From an uncultured Ruminococcus sp. (GTDB lineage Bacteria; Bacillota; Clostridia; Oscillospirales; CAG-272): a stretch of 9,820 nt of DNA. This document shows, in pieces, positions 1-4,738 of the stretch (the first letter of the stretch is position 1; each line of letters starts with the position of its first letter). The translations under genes were made by a program, and so were the position numbers. Where the stretch lies: NCBI GenBank assembly GCA_902783705.1, contig CACZSA010000404.1:1-9820 (forward strand), read 5' to 3'. Under the pieces are notes generated by a model that was given only the letters and a program-made list of their open reading frames with translations, made no database searches and was not told the DNA's origin.

Positions 1-156
1 CTCCGGGTCGACGGGCGGGATCTCGCCGCGCGCGGGTTCCGCGGACCGCAGATCGGGGAGACCCTCGCCGCGCTGCTGGATCAGGTGATGCGGGGAGAGA
101 TCCCGAACGAGCGGGAAGCGCTTCTCGCGCAGCTGGAGGTGTCAGAAAATGGATAA
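1..156 (+). CDS. CCA-adding tRNA nucleotidyltransferase, C-terminal fragment (5' end outside window)
   Basis: The first 51 codons read in frame to a TAA at 154-156. The peptide begins LRVDGRDLAARGFRGPQIG and continues to a pattern of the form TLAALL..V..GEIPNERE.LL. This matches the extreme C-terminus of bacterial CCA-adding enzymes and poly(A) polymerase-like tRNA nucleotidyltransferases, whose tail usually reads L.V.G.DL...G..PG..IG..L..LL..V..G...N....L. The family adds or repairs the 3' CCA end of tRNAs in the cytoplasm. The catalytic nucleotidyltransferase head lies outside the window, so the call rests only on this tail. The stop overlaps the next gene's start by 8 bp, which suggests translational coupling. 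The symbol cca would fit but is withheld because the catalytic part cannot be seen. Confidence 0.8.
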   Translation, partial: LRVDGRDLAARGFRGPQIGETLAALLDQVMRGEIPNEREALLAQLEVSENG

Positions 157-364
157 GCCCGAGCGCAAAACGGAAAAAAGACGGGTCCGCGCGACGCCCT
201 GCGAGACCTGCGTCTACTACGACGTGATCGACGAGGACGGGACCCTCGGCTGCACGGTCGACGTGGACGAGGACGAGGCATGGCGCGAGCGCGCGGACGC
301 CGGACACGAATGTCATTACTATCAATTCTACGACGAATACAAGACGGTTCAGAAACAGAACTGA
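149..364 (+). CDS. Small Cys-containing conserved hypothetical protein (DUF6472-like)
   Basis: A 71-residue protein with a Lys/Arg-rich start, then CETC (residues 19-22), a YYD stretch, a further Cys near residue 35, an acidic VDVDEDEAW segment, and a final Cys-His followed by YYQFYDEYKTVQKQN. This arrangement (CxxC, acidic DEDE, C..Y..., DEYK.V.KQN ending) resembles the short clostridial DUF6472 family, which has no known function. The four Cys suggest a small metal-binding fold, but that is inference. The start is supported by GGAGGT at 135-140, 8 nt upstream, lying inside the preceding gene. The gene overlaps the CCA-adding enzyme and lies 13 bp before the lipid kinase, so all three are probably co-transcribed. 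No signal peptide or membrane segment is visible, so it is probably cytoplasmic. Confidence 0.8.
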   Translation: MDKPERKTEKRRVRATPCETCVYYDVIDEDGTLGCTVDVDEDEAWRERADAGHECHYYQFYDEYKTVQKQN

Positions 365-377
365 CGGCGGAGGGGTT

Positions 378-1361
378 ATGAAGGCTCGTATCGGGGAGGC
401 GGGGGTGTGTCCGCCCGTGCAGGAACGGCATCAGGTACATATCGTCAATCCCGCGGCGGGAAACGGCAGGCTCATCGAAGCGGTGCGCCGCGCGATCGCG
501 AACACGGGCGGCGAGATCCGGGAAAGCCGGGAGCCCGGTGACGTGACGCGGCTGGTACGGGAGCTCTTTGCGGCGGAACCTACGGCGCACGCGGTCGTCT
601 ACGGCGGCGACGGGACGGTGTATGAGGCGGTCAACGGCATCATGCAGTCCGGGGCGAACCGAACGGCGTCCTTCTCTGTGATCCCGTCCGGCAGCGGAAA
701 CGACTTCTCGACTCACGCGAACGACTCCGGCAAGCACGAAAAGTCCGTGATGACGCCGATCGACGTGATCCGGACCGAGGCGGACGGGGAAGTGCGGTAT
801 TTCGCGAACATGATGAACATCGGCTTCGACTGCTCGGTCGTCGCGCAGACGCTGTGGCTGAAGGAGAAGACCTTCCTCCGGGGAAGCGCGGCCTATATCG
901 GGGGCGTCGCGAAGGAGCTTCTCGTCAAGAAGACCACGCCCGTTACAGTGGAGCTTTCGGACTGCGTCGATCCGGCGGACGGCAGCCCGGTCCCGGACAT
1001 GCGGCTCGAGCAGCGGATGCTCCTCACGGCGGCGGGGAACGGCTCGTGCTGCGGCGGCGGATTCCACGCCCTGCCCCTCGCCGAACTGGACGACGGGTAT
1101 ATGGATGTGCTCGTCGTGAACGACGTCAGCCGGATGAAGTTCGTCGCCCTTGTCGGGGATTACCGCGCGGGGACGTATGTGAACGAGCGGGGCGCGCTGA
1201 AAGAGAAATTCCGCCCCGTCCTGCGCTTCGTGCGGTGCCGGAGGATGCGGATCACGGGACCCGAGCGCTTCTGCCTCGACGGAGAGATCTTCCCGACGGG
1301 GGAGGACCGCACGATCGAGGCCTCGGTGATGCCGCTCGCGCTCAATTACGTTCCGGTGTAA
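378..1361 (+). CDS. Diacylglycerol/lipid kinase family protein (DAGK catalytic domain, YegS/BmrU type)
   Basis: A 327-residue protein of usual family length. An N-terminal HIVNPAAGNG (21-30) is followed by the nucleotide-binding signature YGGDGTVYEAVNG (75-87) and PSGSGNDF (103-110), both hallmarks of the DAGK catalytic domain. The C-terminal half has NMMNIGFD (144-151), GNGSCCGGGF (220-229) and LDGE (300-303), typical of the beta-sandwich lobe of DgkB/YegS proteins. The family phosphorylates diacylglycerol or related lipids with ATP at the inner membrane face, recycling lipids. The exact substrate cannot be told from sequence. The start is uncertain: ATG 378 has GGAGGGG at 369-375, close upstream, but GTG 405 has GGGGAGG at 393-399 with a 5-nt gap and would trim the poorly conserved first nine residues. 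The gene ends just before the 1373-1400 terminator. Confidence 0.92.
   Translation: MKARIGEAGVCPPVQERHQVHIVNPAAGNGRLIEAVRRAIANTGGEIRESREPGDVTRLVRELFAAEPTAHAVVYGGDGTVYEAVNGIMQSGANRTASFSVIPSGSGNDFSTHANDSGKHEKSVMTPIDVIRTEADGEVRYFANMMNIGFDCSVVAQTLWLKEKTFLRGSAAYIGGVAKELLVKKTTPVTVELSDCVDPADGSPVPDMRLEQRMLLTAAGNGSCCGGGFHALPLAELDDGYMDVLVVNDVSRMKFVALVGDYRAGTYVNERGALKEKFRPVLRFVRCRRMRITGPERFCLDGEIFPTGEDRTIEASVMPLALNYVPV
393..399 (+). promoter_or_regulatory. Alternative ribosome binding site for the lipid kinase (GTG 405)
   Basis: GGGGAGG lies inside the annotated reading frame, 5 nt before an in-frame GTG at 405; another in-frame GTG is at 417. Homologues usually begin a few residues before the IVNPAAG motif, so initiation here would give a more typical N-terminus than ATG 378. 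The choice cannot be settled from the sequence. Confidence 0.35.
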
Positions 1362-1372
1362 TCGAAAATAAA

Positions 1373-1400
1373 AAACGGGGGAGGCGTTCCTCTCCCGTTT
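1373..1400 (-). terminator. Intrinsic terminator between convergent genes
   Basis: A 12-bp stem (1373-1384 with 1389-1400, one G-T wobble) closes a CGTT loop. Read on the minus strand it is followed by an almost pure T run (1362-1375), a strong intrinsic terminator for the gene ending at 1407. On the plus strand only three T residues follow the stem, so it would serve the lipid kinase transcript only weakly. It lies between the two convergent stop codons. Confidence 0.85.
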
Positions 1401-1406
1401 GCACGC

Positions 1407-1964
1407 TTACGTGCGGACCGTGCGCCGGCGGGTGACGATCACCAGCACGACGATCAGCGCAAGCAGCGCGAGCAGAGCCAGCGGATGGAACCGCACGGTA
1501 TCGCGCACCGCGTTCGCCGCGTTTCCGACCGCCTCGCCCGCGCTCTCGCCGCCCGTCGCGTACATGCGCCCGTCACCGTCGGTGCCGCCGAGGGTCGTGT
1601 CCTCGCTTCGCGCGTAATCGCCCGCGTTCTGCGAGGTGCCGGACGGCGTCACGGTCGTGGACGATCTGCCCGCGGCGGATGCGCTGCCCATACCGGTACG
1701 GCCTTCGGCGCTGCCGGATGTGCCGTTCGAGCCGGGAGCCGACACGACGCTGTTCTCTCCCGCGTAATTCGGTACGGCGGGTTCGGCCTGCTCCGAGGCG
1801 ATGAGACCGCTGTCCGCTGTATTGCCGTTGCCCGCGGTGCCGGACGATCCCGCGAGACCCGCGTCCGCGGCGGCGGAAACGGCGAGGGAGAGGGCGGCGG
1901 ATACCAGGAGAACGCCGAGTGCGATGCAGACGCGGCGTCCGGTGGATTTCATGAGGATTTTCAT
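1407..1964 (-). CDS. Secreted low-complexity protein with C-terminal membrane anchor, unknown function
   Basis: A 185-residue protein, not matched to a named family. It has a signal peptide (KSTGRR, then a hydrophobic stretch to about residue 30, with a plausible cleavage near SAAADA). Residues about 34-145 are rich in Gly, Ser, Thr and Ala with no Cys, as in extracellular linkers. A short GEAVGNAANAVRDTV segment (143-157) precedes one hydrophobic helix, PLALLALLALIVVLVIV (161-177), and a basic tail RRRTVRT. The topology predicts a flexible extracellular domain held by one C-terminal membrane helix. There is no LPXTG motif, so sortase anchoring is unlikely. GGAGGT (1972-1977, complement) lies 7 nt before the ATG and supports the start. 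The gene diverges from the RNHCP gene and ends at a strong terminator. Confidence 0.75.
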   Translation of the reverse strand: MKILMKSTGRRVCIALGVLLVSAALSLAVSAAADAGLAGSSGTAGNGNTADSGLIASEQAEPAVPNYAGENSVVSAPGSNGTSGSAEGRTGMGSASAAGRSSTTVTPSGTSQNAGDYARSEDTTLGGTDGDGRMYATGGESAGEAVGNAANAVRDTVRFHPLALLALLALIVVLVIVTRRRTVRT

Positions 1965-2060
1965 TATGCATACCTCCGTGATGGTGGATATCGGATCGCA
2001 CGGTCAGTATGCCCGGGATCACGGCGGGATATGCGCCGCGCGGGGAGGTATTTTTGCCCC

Positions 2061-2067
2061 GGGGAGG
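2061..2067 (+). promoter_or_regulatory. Ribosome binding site abutting the RNHCP gene ATG
   Basis: GGGGAGG runs directly into ATG 2068 with no spacer, which is too close for normal initiation. The in-frame TTG at 2074 is 6 nt downstream, an ideal distance, and would start the protein LENKRFTKND. A second GGGGAGG at 2042-2048 is 19 nt from the ATG, too far. The true start is therefore probably 2074, or else 2068 with atypical spacing. Confidence 0.5.
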
Positions 2068-2385
2068 ATGAATTTGGAAAACAAGCGATTCACGAAAAAC
2101 GACAGCGGCTTTCTCTGCGCGAACTGCGGGAGGGAAGTGCCGCCTCTGCGCTATACCTCGCGGAACCACTGCCCGTGGTGTCTGTGCTCCCTGCACCTCG
2201 ACGTCAATCCGGGCGACCGCGCGGCGGACTGCGGCGGGATCATGGATCCCGTCACAGCGGAACCGGACCCGAAGCGCGGATTCATTCTGACGCACAAGTG
2301 CCGCAAATGCGGCGCGATCCGGAGAAACAAAGCCGCGGAGGACGACGACCGGAACGCGATCATCCGGCTCACGGCGATGCATTGA
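2068..2385 (+). CDS. RNHCP domain-containing zinc-ribbon-like protein
   Basis: A 105-residue protein carrying the family's signature RNHCPWC (residues 32-38), followed by LHLDVNPGDR and DCGGIMDP. This matches the RNHCP domain, named after these residues. Three CxxC pairs are visible: CANC (17-20), CPWC (35-38) and CRKC (78-81), with further Cys at 40 and 55. They suggest two zinc-binding knuckles in a small cytoplasmic protein. The biochemical function of the family is unknown to me, though the fold suggests nucleic acid or protein binding. The start at 2068 is chosen because MNLENKRFTKND matches the usual N-terminus (…RFTKND.GF.C..CG), but TTG 2074 is better spaced from the ribosome binding site. 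The frame stays open further upstream, but family length argues against an earlier start. It diverges from the low-complexity membrane protein gene. Confidence 0.88.
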   Translation: MNLENKRFTKNDSGFLCANCGREVPPLRYTSRNHCPWCLCSLHLDVNPGDRAADCGGIMDPVTAEPDPKRGFILTHKCRKCGAIRRNKAAEDDDRNAIIRLTAMH

Positions 2386-2388
2386 AGA

Positions 2389-2601
2389 AGGATTGTCGCA
2401 AAACAGTTAAAAGTTTTCGTCCACCTTTTTCAAAATGGTGGTCGGGGATGCGCAGCTCCCCAGGTGTCGGGGCAGCGCCCTGACCCGGACTCCGCAGAGT
2501 CCGGAACACCCAAGACTTTTTGAGAGTTCCTCTTTTGATTCTTGGTTATTTCAATAAGGCTTTCGCATTTCTTCGCTTTTGAGCGTTAATGCGACAGCCC
2601 C
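2389..2601. repeat. Structured intergenic element with imperfect terminal inverted repeats (possible MITE-like repeat)
   Basis: This gene-free stretch between two convergent stop codons is densely self-complementary. A 9-bp closing stem (2409-2417 with 2512-2520, one G-T) encloses four hairpins: CCACC/GGTGG (2421-2441), GGGGA/TCCCC (2444-2461), GTCGGGGC/GCCCTGAC with an AGC loop (2466-2484, one wobble) and CCGGACTC/GAGTCCGG with a CGCA loop (2485-2504, perfect). A fifth nested hairpin, TCGCAT/ATGCGA around CGCT/AGCG, is at 2563-2594. TGTCGCA at 2394-2400 is inverted as TGCGACA at 2590-2596, within partly matching flanks. No coding potential or clear target duplication is visible. The last hairpins may also help end the RNHCP transcript. 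Only one copy is in the window, so repeat status is inference. Confidence 0.45.
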
Positions 2602-2647
2602 TTTTCAGCTAATCAGTTAAGAAGGAAGAGGGAAAAAGTGCTGCGTT

Positions 2648-3514
2648 TTACAGGGACAGCCTGGCTCCCGCCATCAGCTCCCCGATCCGCTCGGACGTCT
2701 CGGGAAAGCGGATCCCGTAACTCTCGAGCTTGGCGGGATCCATGCAGAGGTTCCGCTCCGCGCTCGGGGTGGACCCAGCGTCCCCTTCGACTGCCGACGG
2801 ATCGAGATCCGCCCGCCGGAGGATCTCCCGGACCGTCTCTGCCATCGTGCGGCCCACGGGCAGGGTGTTCGGCGATCCGAAATTGTACACCCCGCCCGGC
2901 AGATCGAACGCCGGGACGAGATTCCGGACGACATCCCGGACGTACGTCAGCCCGCGGCGGTCATGCAGGGAATACCGGAGCGGCGCCTCCTCCTTCATCC
3001 GCGTGAGAAGACCCCGGAAGAAATCGCTCTTCTCCCCGGGGACGATCGTCTTCGTGTCATACATCCACGTCAGGCGCAAGAGGACCGCATCCGGGTTGAC
3101 GGCGAGGCATTCGCGCTCCGCCGAGAGCTTTTCCCGTCCGTAGAGCGGCGCGGGTTCGACCGTCTCGTCCTCACGGTGCGCTTCCATGACCGCGCTTCCG
3201 GCATACACCTGATCCGACGAGCACAGAAGGCACTTCGCCCCGATCTCCGAGGCCGCCCCGGCGATGTTGCGCGCGCCGTCGATATTGATCCGCCGGGAGC
3301 GCTCCGGCTCTCTTTCGCACTGCCCGACATCGGACATTGCCGCGCAGTGGAAGACGAGATCGGGCCGCGCCTCCTGGAAATACCGCCGCACCGCCTCCCG
3401 GTCCGTGATCTCCAGCTGTGCGTGCCCCGGGGCGAGCACCTCAAACCGATCCCCGAGCATTGCCGCAGCGCGTCCGCCGAGGAACCCCGACGCGCCTGTG
3501 ATGAGCAGCTTCAT
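2648..3514 (-). CDS. NAD(P)-dependent SDR sugar nucleotide oxidoreductase, RmlD-like (dTDP-4-dehydrorhamnose reductase family)
   Basis: A 288-residue cytoplasmic enzyme of normal length for extended short-chain dehydrogenases. It opens with MKLLITGASGFLGG, the Rossmann GxxGxxG dinucleotide-binding motif (7-13). It then shows a FHCAAMSDV segment (55-63), a CSSDQVYAG strand (98-106, the SSD standing for the catalytic Ser region) and the catalytic pair YGREK (Tyr125, Lys129). DRRGLTYVRDV (185-195) and a GVYNFGSP segment are also typical of RmlD/RfbD-like proteins. Such enzymes reduce 4-keto sugar nucleotides for cell-surface sugars; no other sugar pathway gene is nearby, so the substrate is unknown. 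The start follows GGAGG (3523-3527, complement) by 8 nt. A longer frame starting at 3634 is rejected because it would run through the promoter. Confidence 0.88.
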   Translation of the reverse strand: MKLLITGASGFLGGRAAAMLGDRFEVLAPGHAQLEITDREAVRRYFQEARPDLVFHCAAMSDVGQCEREPERSRRINIDGARNIAGAASEIGAKCLLCSSDQVYAGSAVMEAHREDETVEPAPLYGREKLSAERECLAVNPDAVLLRLTWMYDTKTIVPGEKSDFFRGLLTRMKEEAPLRYSLHDRRGLTYVRDVVRNLVPAFDLPGGVYNFGSPNTLPVGRTMAETVREILRRADLDPSAVEGDAGSTPSAERNLCMDPAKLESYGIRFPETSERIGELMAGARLSL

Positions 3515-3542
3515 CTTGTCCGCCTCCGTCCTTTTTTCTTCT

Positions 3543-3571
3543 ATCTTATCACAAACCGGGCGGCTGTGCAA
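3543..3571 (-). promoter_or_regulatory. Sigma-A type promoter for the SDR reductase gene
   Basis: Read on the minus strand, TTGCAC (3566-3571) and TAAGAT (3543-3548) are separated by exactly 17 bp. Four of six bases match the -35 consensus and five of six the -10. The predicted transcript start near 3536 leaves a leader of about 22 nt with the GGAGG site of the reductase. Confidence 0.7.
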
Positions 3572-3686
3572 CCGGTTCGTGCGGATTTCTTCCCTGATTC
3601 TTCGGCGGCGCGGGAATTTCCCTCCCCGCGGCACATCCGCCCTTGCCCCCGCATATACTGGAACGCGGCGAAAAAAACGGGCGACG

Positions 3687-3758
3687 ATGTTTAAATCCGC
3701 TCCCCGCCGACCATACTATGTCATGGACAAAACAGAGGATGCCAGCGGAAAGGAATGA
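3687..3758 (+). CDS. Possible 23-residue leader ORF upstream of mazF
   Basis: An ATG at 3687 reads MFKSAPRRPYYVMDKTEDASGKE to a TGA at 3756-3758, 6 bp before the toxin's GTG. It does not resemble a MazE or ribbon-helix-helix antitoxin and has no clear ribosome binding site. It may be chance. It is listed because it fills the position where an antitoxin would be expected. Confidence 0.15.
   Translation: MFKSAPRRPYYVMDKTEDASGKE
3690..3719 (+). promoter_or_regulatory. Weak candidate promoter for mazF
   Basis: TTTAAA (3690-3695) and TACTAT (3714-3719) are 18 bp apart, each matching four of six consensus bases. An alternative -10, TATACT at 3654-3659, matches five of six but has no usable -35. 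This region diverges from the SDR promoter. Support is modest. Confidence 0.3.
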
Positions 3759-3764
3759 GGGAAA

Positions 3765-4208
3765 GTGACAGTCAAGCGCGGCGATATTTATTACGCGGAT
3801 CTCAGCCCGGTAGTGGGGAGCGAACAGGGAGGCGTGCGCCCGGTGCTCATCGTGCAGAACGACGTGGGGAACCGGTACAGCCCGACGGTGATTGCCGCGG
3901 CGATAACGAGCCGCCTCGGAAAGAACAAGATGCCCACGCACATCGACGTGTCGGCGGACCGGGTGGGGCTGACGAAGGACTCGGTGATCCTGCTCGAACA
4001 GGTGCGGACGATTGACAAGAAGCGGCTCGGCGAGAAGATGGGCCACCTCGACGAGGAGACGATGAACGCCGTGAACAACGCGATCTCCGTGAGCCTCGGC
4101 CTCGGGCAGACGGGCGGCGGAACACCCGGCGGAACACCCGGCGGATCGCCCGGCGGATCGCCCGGCGGATCGCCCGGAGGAGTATCCGGCGGTGCGGCGC
4201 AGGGCTGA
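3765..4208 (+). CDS. mazF: MazF/NdoA-type endoribonuclease toxin with a Gly/Pro-rich repeat tail
   Basis: A 147-residue protein. Residues 1-114 closely follow Bacillus NdoA/EndoA: VKRGDIYYADLSPVVGSEQG, then GVRPVLIVQND, AAAITSR and SVILLEQVRTIDKKRL. The catalytic Arg25 and Thr48 of the family are both present. The family cleaves single-stranded RNA at short U/A-containing sequences and slows growth under stress. Firmicute homologues stop at about 116 residues; this one adds about 33 residues, mainly GGTP/GGSP units from an in-frame 12-bp tandem repeat. The start is GTG 3765, with AAGGA at 3750-3754 and GAGGG at 3757-3761 upstream; it gives the expected N-terminus. The usual antitoxin gene (mazE/ndoAI) is not upstream: the neighbours are a divergent SDR gene and the csoR operon. 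The gene stands alone and ends at a strong terminator. Confidence 0.93.
   Translation: MTVKRGDIYYADLSPVVGSEQGGVRPVLIVQNDVGNRYSPTVIAAAITSRLGKNKMPTHIDVSADRVGLTKDSVILLEQVRTIDKKRLGEKMGHLDEETMNAVNNAISVSLGLGQTGGGTPGGTPGGSPGGSPGGSPGGVSGGAAQG
4116..4199 (+). repeat. 12-bp in-frame tandem repeat in the mazF 3' end
   Basis: Seven consecutive 12-bp units. Two are GGCGGAACACCC (4116-4139), three GGCGGATCGCCC (4140-4175), one diverged GGAGGAGTATCC (4176-4187) and one degenerate (4188-4199). They encode GGTP, GGTP, GGSP, GGSP, GGSP, GGVS and GGAA. Because the unit is a multiple of three, copy-number change would alter tail length without frameshifting. There are no spacers, so this is not a CRISPR. Confidence 0.9.
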
Positions 4209-4214
4209 ACGATA

Positions 4215-4242
4215 AAAAAAGTGCGGATATCCGCGCTTTTTT
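4215..4242 (+). terminator. Intrinsic terminator of mazF
   Basis: GTGCGG (4221-4226) pairs with CCGCGC (4231-4236) around an ATAT loop, one G-T wobble, flanked by six A residues and six T residues that extend the stem. It begins 6 bp after the toxin stop. Its symmetry makes it active on both strands, and it insulates mazF from the copper operon promoter 13 bp downstream. Confidence 0.92.
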
Positions 4243-4254
4243 CATGGAATGGGG

Positions 4255-4283
4255 TTGACAAATACCCGACGGGGGTATATAAT
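4255..4283 (+). promoter_or_regulatory. Consensus sigma-A promoter of the csoR-copA operon
   Basis: TTGACA (4255-4260) and TATAAT (4278-4283) are perfect consensus elements separated by an optimal 17 bp. Transcription should start near 4290. The spacer is occupied by a CsoR-type palindrome, so this strong promoter is expected to be tightly repressed without copper. Confidence 0.93.
4262..4278 (+). promoter_or_regulatory. CsoR operator 1, within the promoter spacer
   Basis: ATACCCGACGGGGGTAT: perfect 6-bp arms ATACCC and GGGTAT around GACGG. The G/C-rich core with TACCC...GGGTA arms matches the known CsoR operator of the Bacillus copZA promoter. It lies between -35 and -10 and overlaps the first base of the -10, so bound CsoR would block RNA polymerase. 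Confidence 0.85.
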
Positions 4284-4297
4284 GAGGACGAAAGACG

Positions 4298-4318
4298 GGA
4301 TACCCGGTGGGGGTATCC
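4298..4318 (+). promoter_or_regulatory. CsoR operator 2, downstream of the predicted transcript start
   Basis: Perfect 8-bp arms GGATACCC (4298-4305) and GGGTATCC (4311-4318) around GGTGG. It is the same half-site as operator 1 with a longer palindrome, centred 38 bp further downstream, between the predicted transcript start and the csoR ribosome binding site (4327-4334). It may strengthen repression; in RNA it could also form a hairpin next to the ribosome binding site. Confidence 0.8.
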
Positions 4319-4338
4319 TGCGCGATGAGGAGGGCATC

Positions 4339-4710
4339 ATGAATCCTGAAACCACCGAAGATAAATGTCCGCACTGCGCAAGCGATGAGGAAGCCGCCGA
4401 GGGCTCGTCCTGCTGCGGGGGGGAGGACGGCGCGCGGCACACGGTGCGGTCCGAGGAGACGCGGCGCAAGCTCGTCAACCGGCTCAGCCGCATCGAGGGT
4501 CAGATCCGCGGGATCCGGCAGATGATCGAGCGGGACGCCTACTGCAACGACGTCCTCGTCCAGTCCGCCGCCGCGGGCGCCGCGCTCAACGCCTTCAACC
4601 GCGAGCTCATCGGATGCCACATGCGGTCCTGCGTCGCGCGCGATCTCCGCGAGGGGAACGACGCCGTGATCGACGAGCTGATCGACACCCTCGCCAAGCT
4701 CATGAAATAA
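4339..4710 (+). CDS. csoR: Copper-sensing transcriptional repressor CsoR
   Basis: A 123-residue DUF156/CsoR-family repressor. The core LVNRLSRIEGQIRGIRQMIE (45-64) is the family's helix-1 signature. Cys69, His94 and Cys98 form the Cu(I)-binding triad, with the same 25- and 4-residue spacing as Bacillus CsoR (Cys45, His70, Cys74). The family binds operator DNA as an all-helical oligomer and releases it on binding Cu(I). Start ATG 4339 follows GAGGAGGG (4327-4334) by 4 nt; earlier in-frame ATGs overlap the promoter and are rejected. The first 35 residues are unusual, with CPHC (10-13), a Cys pair (25-26) and His34, absent from minimal CsoR. The gene is the first in the operon and is probably autoregulated through the two palindromes upstream; copA follows 28 bp later. 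Confidence 0.95.
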   Translation: MNPETTEDKCPHCASDEEAAEGSSCCGGEDGARHTVRSEETRRKLVNRLSRIEGQIRGIRQMIERDAYCNDVLVQSAAAGAALNAFNRELIGCHMRSCVARDLREGNDAVIDELIDTLAKLMK

Positions 4711-4738
4711 GATCCCATTTCCGGAAAAGAGGAAATCC

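Noticed and set aside
1965..2067. Possible promoters for the divergent pair 1407-1964 and 2068-2385.
   Set aside because: No -35/-10 pair with acceptable match and spacing was found in either direction, so none is annotated although promoters must exist nearby.
1573..2382. Minus-strand frame of 269 codons spanning the RNHCP gene and the low-complexity gene.
   Set aside because: It overlaps a recognised RNHCP domain and the well-signalled 1407-1964 gene, and it is Arg-rich without motifs.
1485..2483. Plus-strand frame of 332 codons across 1485-2483.
   Set aside because: It is out of frame with the RNHCP domain, runs into the hairpin element and is extremely Arg/Gly-rich.
3515..3634. 40-codon N-terminal extension of the SDR reductase.
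   Set aside because: It runs through the TTGCAC-17-TAAGAT promoter, and the Rossmann strand starts right at the ATG at 3514, which has GGAGG 8 nt upstream.
4116..4199. Regular short repeats considered as a CRISPR array.
   Set aside because: The units are contiguous 12-mers with no spacers and encode a Gly-Pro tail in frame with mazF.
4249..4338. Upstream extension of csoR from an in-frame ATG at 4249.
   Set aside because: It would start before the -35 element and translate the promoter and operators; ATG 4339 has the proper ribosome binding site.
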